Source: VRUE01 sp963702175 (GTDB lineage: Bacteria > Actinomycetota > Thermoleophilia > Solirubrobacterales > 70-9). From it: a stretch of 64,000 nt of DNA. Below the pieces are notes generated by a model that was not told the origin of the DNA, did no database searches, and saw nothing but the letters and a program-made list of their open reading frames with translations. The stretch covers positions 558,001-622,000 of the forward strand of contig OY969721.1 of assembly GCA_963702175.1 (NCBI GenBank), in the 5' to 3' direction. The translations under genes were made by a program, and so were the position numbers. Positions within the stretch are counted from its first letter, which is position 1. Every line of letters starts with the position of its first letter. This document shows positions 9,183 to 17,176 of this stretch, in pieces.

Positions 9183-10835
9183 TCATTCCTGCGACACCCC
9201 GAGGTACGGCAGGGCGAAGGCCGCGATCCTGCCGAAGGCGGGAGCGGCGACCGAGCCACCGTAGATTTCCCCCTGCGGCTGGTCGACGATCACCGCGACC
9301 AGCAGCCGCGGGTCCTGCGCGGGGGCAAAGCCGATGAAGGAGGCGACGTACTTGGTCTCCGAGTAGGTGCCGTTTTCCGCCACCTCGGCGGTTCCGGTTT
9401 TGCCGGCGAGCGTGTAGCCGGGGACGCTGACCTCGGAGGCGGTGCCGCCGGGGGCGAGCACGCCCTCGAGCATCGTCCGCACCTCCGCGGCTACACCGGC
9501 GCCGATCACCCGGCGTCCCTCCGGCTCGGCCAGCTCCTCGTCGCCGACCCGCTTGATCAGGCGCGGCTGGCGCAGGATGCCGCCGTTTGCGATCGCCGCG
9601 TAGCCGGCCATCATCTGCATCGGCGTCACCGAGAGGCCCTGGCCGAGCGGCAGGTTGCCCATCGTCGAGCCGGAATACTCCTCGAGCGCTGGGACGAGCC
9701 CCTGCTCCTCGGCGGGGAACTCGACCCCGCTCGGACGGCCGAAGCCGAAGCGGGAGATCCAGCGGCTGAAGCGCTCGCTGCCGAGCCCCAGGCCGATCGT
9801 TACTGCGCCCACGTTCGAGGAGTGGGCGAGGATTTCGGAGACCGACATCGTCGCCGTCCCGCGCGAATGCGACTCCTCGATCACACGGTCGGCGACCTGG
9901 ATCGTCGGCGCCAGGGTGTAGGCCGAGCCCGGCGTCACCTCTTTGTCCTCCAGCGCCGCGGCCACGGTGAAAGCCTTGAAGGTCGAGCCCGGCTCGTAGG
10001 TGAAGCCGGTCGCCCTGTTCAGCAGATCCTCGGCGCTGGCGCTGGAGAGGTCGGTGGGATCGACCGGGGGCCAGTTCGCCATCGCCAGCACCTCCGAGGT
10101 GCGGGGATCCATCGCGATCGCGGTGGCACCCTTGGGCGCGTAAGTTTCTCCTACTTCCGCCAGCACCTGCTCCGCCTTCGCCTCGATCGCGGGGTCGAGG
10201 GTCAGCTGGATGTCCTCGCCGTCCTCGCCAGCGGTCACCGTCTCCACCCGGATCGGCTCGCCCTTGGCGTCTTTGACGACCCGGCGCTCGCCATCGGTGC
10301 CACCCAGGATCTCGTCCTCCCCATCCTCGAGGCCGGTCAACCCTTCGTTTTCGGTGCCGACGGCACCGATCACCTGCGCCGCCAGCTCGCCCTGCGGGTA
10401 GGTGCGGCGGCTGTCGGGGTCCTGGCCGATCCCCTGCAACTCGAGACGTTCGATCCGCGCCGCGGTCGGCATCGCGACCTTGCGGGCGAGCACCTCGTAG
10501 CCCGATTCGGAGGTCAGAGTGCGCAGCAGCTCGTCGGGGTCTAGCTCCAGGATCGGCGCCAGCTCCTCCGCTGTCGGCACCGGTTTCTCGACTTCGAAGG
10601 GCACGGCGAAGACCGTGGCCGCGTCTTCGGAGGCAGCCAGCTCGTTGCCGTGGCGGTCGAAGACGCTGCCGCGGAGGCTCGGGACGGGGACCGTTTCGGT
10701 CTGCTGGAAGGAGGCCTCAGAGGCGAGTTGGGCGCCCTGCACACCCTGCAGCCAGAAGGCGCGGACGATGACGATCAGGAAGCAGAGGAGAAAGCCGGCG
10801 AAGAGGAGGCCGATCCTGCGCTCGATCACCCTCAT
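9183..10835 (-). CDS. ftsI: Septal peptidoglycan transpeptidase (class B PBP)
   Basis: A 550-residue class B penicillin-binding protein that cross-links peptidoglycan at the division site and works with FtsW. An N-terminal membrane anchor (LLFAGFLLCFLIVIVRAF) is followed by a dimerisation domain and the transpeptidase domain. The catalytic SxxK is STFK near residue 284, the SxN motif is SSN (HSSNVGAV), and the KTG motif is KTGTAEV near residue 478. No PASTA domain is visible at the C-terminus. It lies 12 bp downstream of the ftsL-like gene, the usual order. Confidence 0.95.
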   Translation of the reverse strand: MRVIERRIGLLFAGFLLCFLIVIVRAFWLQGVQGAQLASEASFQQTETVPVPSLRGSVFDRHGNELAASEDAATVFAVPFEVEKPVPTAEELAPILELDPDELLRTLTSESGYEVLARKVAMPTAARIERLELQGIGQDPDSRRTYPQGELAAQVIGAVGTENEGLTGLEDGEDEILGGTDGERRVVKDAKGEPIRVETVTAGEDGEDIQLTLDPAIEAKAEQVLAEVGETYAPKGATAIAMDPRTSEVLAMANWPPVDPTDLSSASAEDLLNRATGFTYEPGSTFKAFTVAAALEDKEVTPGSAYTLAPTIQVADRVIEESHSRGTATMSVSEILAHSSNVGAVTIGLGLGSERFSRWISRFGFGRPSGVEFPAEEQGLVPALEEYSGSTMGNLPLGQGLSVTPMQMMAGYAAIANGGILRQPRLIKRVGDEELAEPEGRRVIGAGVAAEVRTMLEGVLAPGGTASEVSVPGYTLAGKTGTAEVAENGTYSETKYVASFIGFAPAQDPRLLVAVIVDQPQGEIYGGSVAAPAFGRIAAFALPYLGVSQE

Positions 10836-10847
10836 CGCGGTCGATCC

Positions 10848-11339
10848 TCAGTAGACGCTGCCGGCGGCAGCAAGGCGTTTTGCCGCGATCGCGACGTCAC
10901 CGGGGCTGGAGTGGATGGCATCGACCCCGTCACCGGTCGGGACGACCAGCCCTAGCGCCGCCGCGTCGTGGCGGACGCGAGCTGAGCCGGAGCGCTGCGC
11001 GTCACGGCTGCGCAGGATCGAGTTCTCCTGGTCGAGGGCCTGGATGTTCTGGTCGATCTGGCCGGCGGTGGCGGCGAAGCTGAGGGTGAGGACGTTGAGG
11101 GCGACGATCCCGGCCAGCAGCACGCCGAGCAGGCCGATCCAGGCCCGGCCACGGGTGAGGCGAACCATCAGGCCGGTATCGGGCAGACCGCGAACTGCGT
11201 GCGCAGCGCCCGTCGCAATCGGGATCAGCTGGGCGCCGGTGCGTTTCGTTTTGGGACGGGTGCGCTGGGGCGCCCGTGACGGCGCACCGCGACGCACCGG
11301 GGCGGGGGCCGAGGCCCCGCGTACGGTCGCGGCCTCCAT
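10848..11339 (-). CDS. ftsL: FtsL-like cell division protein
   Basis: A 163-residue bitopic protein: a basic, proline-rich cytoplasmic N-terminus of about 70 residues, one membrane span (AWIGLLGVLLAGIVALNVL), then a short coiled-coil-like stretch (GQIDQNIQALDQENSILRS) outside. This layout and its place between rsmH and ftsI fit FtsL, which joins FtsB/DivIC and FtsQ in the divisome. Sequence conservation in this family is low, so the call depends on architecture and position. The ATG at 11339 overlaps the rsmH stop by one base (TGATG). Confidence 0.75.
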   Translation of the reverse strand: MEAATVRGASAPAPVRRGAPSRAPQRTRPKTKRTGAQLIPIATGAAHAVRGLPDTGLMVRLTRGRAWIGLLGVLLAGIVALNVLTLSFAATAGQIDQNIQALDQENSILRSRDAQRSGSARVRHDAAALGLVVPTGDGVDAIHSSPGDVAIAAKRLAAAGSVY

Positions 11340-12274
11340 CAGGCTGCCTCTCCGATCTTGACAGCGGCGCGCAGGTGCGCGGACTTGGCGCGCGCGTTCG
11401 CCGCGATCTCCTCCGCCCCGGGGGCGACGGCGCGGCGGGTCAGCAGCTCCGCTTCGGGCTCGCGGCCGCAGACGCAGATCGGAAGCTCGGGCGGGCAGAT
11501 GCAGCCTTTCGCGCGGTCCGCGAGGAAGCGCTTCACCCGGCGGTCCTCCAGCGAGTGGAAGGAGATCGCCGCGAGCCTGCCGCCCGGGGGCAGCATCCGC
11601 CAGGCGGTCGGCAGCGCGTCGTCGAGCGAGTCGAGCTCGCCGTTGACGGCGATCCGGACCGCCTGGAAGGTGCGCTTGGCGGGATGGCCGCCGCCGAAGC
11701 GGGCCGACGGCGGGATGCCAGCCTTGACCGCGGCGACGAGGTCGGCGGTCGTGCTGAGTGGGCGGCGGCGGACGATCTGACGGGCGATCCCGCCGGCGTA
11801 GCGCTCCTCGCCGAAGCGGCGCAGCACCTGCGCGATCCGCGACTCCGGCCACTCGTTGAGCAGGTCGGCGGCGCTGAGCTGTTGCCGTGTGTCCATCCGC
11901 ATGTCGAGCGGCGCGTCATAGGAATAGGAGAAGCCGCGCTCCCAGGCGTCGACTTGCATCGAGGACATGCCGAGGTCCATGTAGACCATCTCTGGACGGA
12001 GGCCTTCGCCATGGAGGGTGCGAAGCCCTGCCGCGAAGTCGAGGCCGAGGAAACGGGTCTGGCAGTCCGTTTCGGCCGCGAAGCGGGTGAAACGAGCCTC
12101 CGCGGCGGGGTCGCGGTCGATGCAGACGAGCGTCCCGGTGGGTCCCAGCTCAGCGGCAATCCGCCGCGCGTGCCCGCCGCCGCCGAAGGTGCAGTCGACC
12201 GCGATCTGCCCCGGCTGGGGAGCGAGCAGCCGGGTCAGCTCCGGGGCGAGGACGGGTTGGTGCTCGGTCGGCAT
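11339..12274 (-). CDS. rsmH: 16S rRNA (cytosine-1402-N4) methyltransferase
   Basis: A 311-residue SAM-dependent enzyme (formerly MraW) that methylates C1402 of 16S rRNA. The start at 12274 gives MPTEHQPVLAPEL, the usual RsmH N-terminus; a longer frame from 12364 adds an unlikely leader. The SAM motif is DCTFGGGGHARRI, followed by YMDLGMSSMQVD and the C-terminal ISFHSLEDRRVKRF typical of the family. It follows mraZ as in most dcw clusters. Confidence 0.95.
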   Translation of the reverse strand: MPTEHQPVLAPELTRLLAPQPGQIAVDCTFGGGGHARRIAAELGPTGTLVCIDRDPAAEARFTRFAAETDCQTRFLGLDFAAGLRTLHGEGLRPEMVYMDLGMSSMQVDAWERGFSYSYDAPLDMRMDTRQQLSAADLLNEWPESRIAQVLRRFGEERYAGGIARQIVRRRPLSTTADLVAAVKAGIPPSARFGGGHPAKRTFQAVRIAVNGELDSLDDALPTAWRMLPPGGRLAAISFHSLEDRRVKRFLADRAKGCICPPELPICVCGREPEAELLTRRAVAPGAEEIAANARAKSAHLRAAVKIGEAA

Positions 12275-12365
12275 ACAAAGAAGGGTTGCGCGCCTTACTG
12301 GAGCTTCGCGCGTGCCGCGGTCGCGATGGTCGTACGCGGGCGCTCCCGCCGCCAGGGCCCGCATC

Positions 12366-12809
12366 TCACTCGGTTCCTCCGCCGGCGGCCAGGCCCTCGG
12401 CGATCTGGGGAGCGGTCGCGTCCAGCTCCTCCTCCTGCTTGGCCCAGGCCTCGGCGTTCCAGATCTCCAGGTACTCCCCGGCGCCGATCACGACGCACGG
12501 CCCGGCCAGGGCGGCGTGCTCGATCAACGGCTTGGGAACGCGGATGCGGCCGGCCGAGTCGAGCGTCTCGTCGAAGGAGCCGCCGTGGAAGCGGCGGCGC
12601 AGGCGGCGGGCGTCGCCGCCGAAGGGGCTGTGCGGCGCCAAAAAGCGCTCCGAGAGCTGCTCGAACTCCTCGGTCGTGTGCACCCAGACGCAGGGGTCGA
12701 AGCCCTTGGAGAGAACCACCCCGTCGGAGAGGGCTGCCCGGAACCGTGACGGAACCGTGAGCCTGTCCTTGGAGTCGAGGCTGTGCTCGTAGAGACCCCG
12801 AAATGCCAT
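12366..12809 (-). CDS. mraZ: Transcriptional regulator MraZ
   Basis: A 147-residue protein with two SpoVT/AbrB-like repeats: MAFRGLYEHSLDSKDRLTVP at the N-terminus and LDSAGRIRVPKPLIEHA in the second half. MraZ is a ring-forming DNA-binding protein that regulates its own dcw operon by binding direct repeats upstream of itself; such repeats are seen at 12919-12932. An AAAGGA ribosome-binding site lies at 12821-12826. First gene of the operon. Confidence 0.95.
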   Translation of the reverse strand: MAFRGLYEHSLDSKDRLTVPSRFRAALSDGVVLSKGFDPCVWVHTTEEFEQLSERFLAPHSPFGGDARRLRRRFHGGSFDETLDSAGRIRVPKPLIEHAALAGPCVVIGAGEYLEIWNAEAWAKQEEELDATAPQIAEGLAAGGGTE

Positions 12810-12847
12810 CCCCGTGAGCGTCCTTTCTTGGGCCTAGGAAGAGAGTT

Positions 12848-12892
12848 AGGACCGAGGTGATGAGGTGGGAGGAACCTCACCACCCCGGTCCT
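12848..12892. repeat. Hairpin in the mraZ 5' leader
   Basis: Arms at 12848-12866 and 12874-12892 match at 17 of 19 positions in inverted orientation around a 7-base loop. The position is between the predicted mraZ transcription start (about 12905) and the mraZ ribosome-binding site, so it would form in the leader RNA of the dcw operon. Confidence 0.75.
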
Positions 12893-12911
12893 GGGCTTCA
12901 ACTCGAGCGGC

Positions 12912-12940
12912 ACAATAACCCACTTTCTCCCACTTTGCAA
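12912..12940 (-). promoter_or_regulatory. dcw promoter with MraZ operator repeats
   Basis: Read on the minus strand, TTGCAA (12940-12935) and TATTGT (12917-12912) are a -35/-10 pair separated by exactly 17 bp. The spacer contains two TGGG direct repeats (complement at 12919-12922 and 12929-12932) one helical turn apart, in the form GTGGGAGAAAGTGGGT. This matches the known MraZ box of TGGG repeats with 10-bp periodicity. A wider dyad (12935-12958, TTGCA/CACGA with TCGTG/CAA) lies towards the divergent gene. Confidence 0.75.
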
Positions 12941-12991
12941 CACGATCCCGTCGTGCAACCCCATTTGCACCCCGTGAGCTAGGTTGCCGCC

Positions 12992-13852
12992 GTGAACGAG
13001 GAGCAGCCAGAGCAAGCGGCGCCGACCGATCCGGACGACGCCGACGACCTCCGCGGCCACTACTTCAAGCTGCTGCTGCGCAAACCGCTGACCCAGGCGC
13101 TGGTCGCCGCGGCGGCGATCGTTGCCGGCATAGCCGGGGCGGCGATCGTCGGACCCGGCGTCGGCGCGGCCACCTTCTTCGCCGGCCTGCTGATCGCCCT
13201 CCTGATCATCTTCGCGATCGCCGACTCGCACTCGGAGGACGCCTTCTTCGACTCCTACGCCGGCGAGCGGCAGATGGTCGCTGACGGCAAGGGACCGCTG
13301 CCGCCCGCGACCCCGCTGCTGCGCAAGGGCGACGACCGCTACGCCGAGCGGACGCTGAGCGGCCCGCTCGCCGACGGCGTCGACGGCACTCTCGCCCTCT
13401 ACACCTACGAGGAGGAGACGACCGACAGCAAAGGCAACCGGCAGACCAACTACTACCGCTACACGCTGGGCATGGTCGAGGTGCCGGAGTGCGCCGGCTT
13501 CGTCCCGGAGCTGTTCTGCCAGCGCAAGTTCGGCCTGCGCGCGCTGGAGAAGCTCGAGGACGTCTTCCGCGGCGCCAAACAGCGGGTCAAGCTGGAGAGC
13601 GAGGCGCTAGACGAGCGCTATGAGATCTTCGCCAACGAGGCCCAGGACCAAGTCTGGCTGCGCCGCCTCTTCTCCCCCACCTTTATCGTCTGGCTGGACG
13701 AGCAAGCGCCCGAGAAGTTCGCCTTCGAGCTGGTCGAGGGCATGCTCTGCTGTTACGTCAGGGGCCACAAGGAGAACGCCGCCGAGCTCGACATCGTCCG
13801 CGCCGCCTCCGCCGCGGTCGCCATGCGGCTGCGCGAAGAGGCGCTCGAGTAG
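12992..13852 (+). CDS. Unknown protein with two membrane spans
   Basis: A 286-residue protein of no family I recognise, divergent from mraZ. After an acidic N-terminus there are two adjoining hydrophobic segments at about residues 33-75 (TQALVAAAAIVAGIAGAAIV, then FFAGLLIALLIIFAIAD), and the remaining 210 residues are soluble and probably cytoplasmic. The GTG start at 12992 is the first in frame. The gene shares its upstream region with the dcw promoter, so the two may be regulated together. Its end faces tadC convergently across a palindrome. Confidence 0.8.
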   Translation: MNEEQPEQAAPTDPDDADDLRGHYFKLLLRKPLTQALVAAAAIVAGIAGAAIVGPGVGAATFFAGLLIALLIIFAIADSHSEDAFFDSYAGERQMVADGKGPLPPATPLLRKGDDRYAERTLSGPLADGVDGTLALYTYEEETTDSKGNRQTNYYRYTLGMVEVPECAGFVPELFCQRKFGLRALEKLEDVFRGAKQRVKLESEALDERYEIFANEAQDQVWLRRLFSPTFIVWLDEQAPEKFAFELVEGMLCCYVRGHKENAAELDIVRAASAAVAMRLREEALE

Positions 13853-13858
13853 CGCACG

Positions 13859-13937
13859 CCGGCGGGTCCCGTCGTGGTGTCGGGAGCCTGCGGGCGAGGT
13901 TTTCGTTCTCGGCCCCCGACACCACGCCACCCGCCGG
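13859..13937. repeat. Palindrome between convergent genes
   Basis: Two nested perfect inverted arms: 8 bp (13859-13866 with 13930-13937) and 11 bp (gtggtgtcggg, 13874-13884, with 13915-13925). It lies between two convergent genes, so a bidirectional transcription stop is plausible, but there is no T-run. In size and layout it resembles the other palindromes of this host region. Confidence 0.75.
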
Positions 13938-13949
13938 TGAGCCGTCCCC

Positions 13950-14567
13950 CTAAAAGCCAGATAGGAGCACGTCGGCGTTGGCGATCAGGGCGGCGGCGAT
14001 CATCAGCAGGACCGAGGGGACGAGCACGAGGGCGACGACGAGCTGGATCTTCGGAGCGGCACGGGCGGCGCGCTCTTCGACCGCGCGGCGCTGATCGCGA
14101 CGCAGGGCGCTGGCCTGGCGGCGCAGCTGCTCGGCAAGCGGCGAGCCGAACTGGCGCGAGCGCTCGATCGAGGCGCAGAGCGCGGCGATCTCGCTGCCGG
14201 GAACGCGAGCGCGCAGCGATCTCAAAGCCTCCGGCAGGGACTCGCCGCAGGCGAGTCCCGCCACCGTCGCCCGCAGCTCGTCCGCCAGCGGGCCCTCCCC
14301 CGTGCCGGCGACTTCAGCGAAGCCGGCGGCGACACTGTGCCCGGAGGTAGCACTCACCGCGAGCAGGTCGAGCGCGTCGGGCAAGGCGGCGACGAGGCGG
14401 AGCTGCCGCTGGCGCGCCCGTCGCTCCCGGATCGCGTCGGGAACGAAGAAGCCCGCCAGTGGCATCCCGACCAGGACCAGGATGGAGAGGCGGCCCGGCG
14501 CCACGGGTGCGGCGAGCAAGGCGACGAGGAGGCCGGCTACGGCGCAGGCCAACTTCTGCGACGTCAC
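13950..14567 (-). CDS. tadC: Tad/Flp pilus inner-membrane protein TadC
   Basis: A 205-residue type II secretion F-domain protein. It has a hydrophobic N-terminus (AGLLVALLAAP and a second span), the T2SSF core starting LPDALDLLAVSATSGHSVAAG, and a C-terminal membrane segment (VALVLVPSVLLMIAAALI). TadB and TadC form the membrane platform of Flp/Tad pili. The GTG start at 14567 overlaps the upstream tadB stop (GTGA). Confidence 0.88.
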   Translation of the reverse strand: MTSQKLACAVAGLLVALLAAPVAPGRLSILVLVGMPLAGFFVPDAIRERRARQRQLRLVAALPDALDLLAVSATSGHSVAAGFAEVAGTGEGPLADELRATVAGLACGESLPEALRSLRARVPGSEIAALCASIERSRQFGSPLAEQLRRQASALRRDQRRAVEERAARAAPKIQLVVALVLVPSVLLMIAAALIANADVLLSGF

Positions 14568-15421
14568 TCGACCACCCGCGCCAGACGGCGGATCGCGACG
14601 AACCCGGCGAGCTGGAGCGCGGCGGCGAAGGCGAGGAGCACGGCCGTCGCGGGCGAGCCGAGCAGGCCGACGAGGAAGCCCGGCTGGAGCAGCTCGGCGA
14701 AGACGGCACCGCCGCTTGGCATCGCGACGACGAGCAACCCCGTGAAGCGGGCCTGCGCGGTCGCGGAGTGCGCGTCCTCGGCAACCCGGTCGCGCTCGGC
14801 AGCGCCTTCGGCGAAGCGGCGCAGGAGGCCGGCGAGGTCGCCGCCGGCAGAGCGCTGGCTGAGCAGGGCCGCGGCGAAGGCGTCGACCCGGAGTGAGCGC
14901 ATTCGCTTCCGCCACGCCTCGATCGCTGCGTCGGTGGGAGCGCCGAGGTCGAGCTCGGCGCCGAGCCGAGTCAGCTCTACCGCCGCCGGACCCTCCAGCG
15001 AAGCGGTCGCGGCCGGGAGCGAGGCCCGCAACGAACGACCGGCGCTGAGCGAGTCGGCGACCGCCATCGCCACGTCCGGCAGCGCCCGCTCGACCTTGGC
15101 GCGGTAACGGCGGCGGCGGTTGGAGATCGCCCAGGCGGCGAGGCTCGGCCCGGCAACCGCCAGCGGCAGGGCGACAACGGGCCCAGCGAGAAACCAGCCT
15201 GTGGCGACGACGCCCAATGTCCCAAGCCCCGCTAGACGGCGGCGCTCGGGAGTCGAAGGCGAGTAGCCCTCGCGCCCGGCGCGCAGCAGCGGCTCCAGCG
15301 CCATGCGCAGCCAGCGGGTAACAGCTGGGCTGGCAAAGACGGCTTCCCGCGCCGCCAGGGCCAGCAGACCGCCTGCGGCAGCACCCGCCAGCGGCAACAG
15401 TGGCCCGGTCGCAGCGCTCAC
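14564..15421 (-). CDS. tadB: Tad/Flp pilus inner-membrane protein TadB
   Basis: A 285-residue T2SSF-domain protein with N-terminal hydrophobic segments, the core LPDVAMAVADSLSAGRSLRAS and C-terminal membrane spans. It pairs with TadC as the platform around the CpaF/TadA motor. ATGA overlaps on both sides indicate a tightly coupled operon. Confidence 0.88.
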   Translation of the reverse strand: MSAATGPLLPLAGAAAGGLLALAAREAVFASPAVTRWLRMALEPLLRAGREGYSPSTPERRRLAGLGTLGVVATGWFLAGPVVALPLAVAGPSLAAWAISNRRRRYRAKVERALPDVAMAVADSLSAGRSLRASLPAATASLEGPAAVELTRLGAELDLGAPTDAAIEAWRKRMRSLRVDAFAAALLSQRSAGGDLAGLLRRFAEGAAERDRVAEDAHSATAQARFTGLLVVAMPSGGAVFAELLQPGFLVGLLGSPATAVLLAFAAALQLAGFVAIRRLARVVE

Positions 15422-16512
15422 CGAATCTCCGCGATCTCGGTGACGTGGCGGGTGCCGTCGGAGCGTCGCTTGAGCTGGATGACGAGGTCGATGCCGCTCC
15501 GCACCTGCGCGGCGATCGCCTCGTACGGCAGCCCCACGCCCGCCATCAGCACAAGGGTCTCGAGACGGCTGAGTGCGTCCGCCGGAGAGTTGGCGTGGAT
15601 CGTCGAGAGAGCGCCCTCGTGGCCGGTGTTGAGCGCGGTGAGTAGGTCGAGCGCCTCGGCGCCGCGGACCTCGCCGATCAGGATCCGGTCGGGGCGCATG
15701 CGCAGGGCGTTCCGGAGCAGGTCACGGACGGTGAACTCGCCGCGCCCCTCGACACTGGCCGGGCGGCTCTCGAGTCGCACCACGTGCGGCTGCTGGAGCC
15801 GCAACTCAGCCGCGTCCTCGATCGTCACCACCCTCTCCCCCGGTGCAATGAAGCTGGATAGTGCGTTGAGCAGGGTGGTCTTGCCGGAGCCGGTGCCGCC
15901 GCTGATCAGGACGCTGCGCCGCCCAGAGACGGCGGCCTTGAGCAGCTCGCGCTGGGCGGAGGTCAGGGTGCCCAGCTCAACCATCTCGTCGGGACCGAGG
16001 CGGCGGGCGCCGAAGCGGCGGATTGAGAGCACCGGCCCGTCGATCGCCAGCGGCGGGATCACGACGTTGACGCGCGAGCCGTCGGCAAGCCGCGCGTCGA
16101 CCATCGGGCTGAGCTCGTCTACGCGTCGGCCAAGCGGAGCGAGGATCCGCTCGATCGCGTTGCGCAACTCCTCCTCGTCGGAAAAGGAGACATCGGTTGC
16201 CTCGATCCGTCCGCTCCGCTCGACGTAGACGCTGCCGGGACCGTTGACCATTACCTCCTCGACCGCCGGGTCGGCGAGCAGATCCTCCAGCGGCCCGAGG
16301 CCGAGGGTGTCGCGCACGACTCGGGCTTCGACCACCTCCCGGTCCCGGATACCGAGCAGCGCCGCTCCCTCCTCGATCAGACTTTCGATCTCGTCGCGCA
16401 ACTCGGCTCCGCGCGCAGAGCCTGTGGCCGCGGCTGCTCGCCGCCGCTCGACTAGGCGGCCGCGCAGCGCACCAGCGAGCTCCTCGATCTGGCGGTCCCG
16501 AGCTTCGCCCAC
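15418..16512 (-). CDS. cpaF: Tad/Flp pilus assembly ATPase (CpaF/TadA)
   Basis: A 364-residue type II/IV secretion ATPase that powers pilus assembly. Walker A is GGTGSGKTTLLNALS, the Asp box region includes EDAAELRLQQPHVV, Walker B is RILIGEVRGAEA, and the His box is STIHANSPADAL. The N-terminal domain contains VNGPGSVYVER, typical of CpaF. It lies directly upstream of tadB. Confidence 0.94.
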   Translation of the reverse strand: MGEARDRQIEELAGALRGRLVERRRAAAATGSARGAELRDEIESLIEEGAALLGIRDREVVEARVVRDTLGLGPLEDLLADPAVEEVMVNGPGSVYVERSGRIEATDVSFSDEEELRNAIERILAPLGRRVDELSPMVDARLADGSRVNVVIPPLAIDGPVLSIRRFGARRLGPDEMVELGTLTSAQRELLKAAVSGRRSVLISGGTGSGKTTLLNALSSFIAPGERVVTIEDAAELRLQQPHVVRLESRPASVEGRGEFTVRDLLRNALRMRPDRILIGEVRGAEALDLLTALNTGHEGALSTIHANSPADALSRLETLVLMAGVGLPYEAIAAQVRSGIDLVIQLKRRSDGTRHVTEIAEIR

Positions 16513-17163
16513 CTATCCCTCCGGCATCAGCGTCAGCTTGCGGGCGAAACTCTCGGCAGCGATCAGACGCAGCGCCTGGCCCCGCGTGAGCGCCAGCGTC
16601 GCAGCCGAGAGGCCGCCCGGTCCCGGTCCATCGGCACCGGGACCCAGCGCCATCAGCGGAACCCCGGCAGCGGCGACGTAGGTGCGACCGGGTCCGGGGC
16701 CGCTCGGTTCGGTCGTTACCACGACGTCGACCCTCCTCCTATTCGGCGCCGGGCCTACCGCAAGCAGGGCAGCCGCACCGCTGACCGAGATCTCGACTGG
16801 GCGCCGGCCGCCGCCCAGTCCCGGCGAGGAGCGCCTTCGCGGAGGGCGGAGCTGCGTGCCGACCAGGTAGGAGCCAGCCGGCAGTGTCATTGCCGGGGCG
16901 AGTCCCAGCGCATCGCCGGGAGCCGATAGCGCGCCGGGCGGCACGAACCTGGCCGGCACCCGCCGCACCTCCAGCGCGGCGGCAATCTCCTCCGGGCCTA
17001 TCGGCCTTCCCTCACGCAGCTCGGCGCTGAGCACGACGACCGGGCGCAGTGGGCCGTAGCCGCTCGCCAGCCTCGACCCGTACCCGTCGGCGACTAGGGC
17101 CGCCAGCCCGGCGGCGAGCAACGCGCCGGCCAGGAAGGCGATCGCCCTGCCCCGTCTGCTCAT
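16513..17163 (-). CDS. SAF-domain protein, CpaB/RcpC-like
   Basis: A 216-residue protein with one N-terminal membrane span (AIAFLAGALLAAGLAALVAD) followed by a SAF-like region (VVVLSAELREGRPIGPEEI) and a proline/glycine-rich second half. CpaB/RcpC proteins of Tad systems have this layout and act in the envelope during pilus assembly. The start at 17163 (MSRRGRAI) puts it 13 bp from the kinase stop. The family match is moderate. Confidence 0.7.
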   Translation of the reverse strand: MSRRGRAIAFLAGALLAAGLAALVADGYGSRLASGYGPLRPVVVLSAELREGRPIGPEEIAAALEVRRVPARFVPPGALSAPGDALGLAPAMTLPAGSYLVGTQLRPPRRRSSPGLGGGRRPVEISVSGAAALLAVGPAPNRRRVDVVVTTEPSGPGPGRTYVAAAGVPLMALGPGADGPGPGGLSAATLALTRGQALRLIAAESFARKLTLMPEG

Positions 17164-17176
17164 CCCGCTAGCTGGC

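Noticed and set aside
9041..9259. N-terminal extension of murE to 9259
   Set aside because: It would translate the 9091-9160 palindrome and overlap ftsI; the GTG at 9040 gives a normal MurE start.
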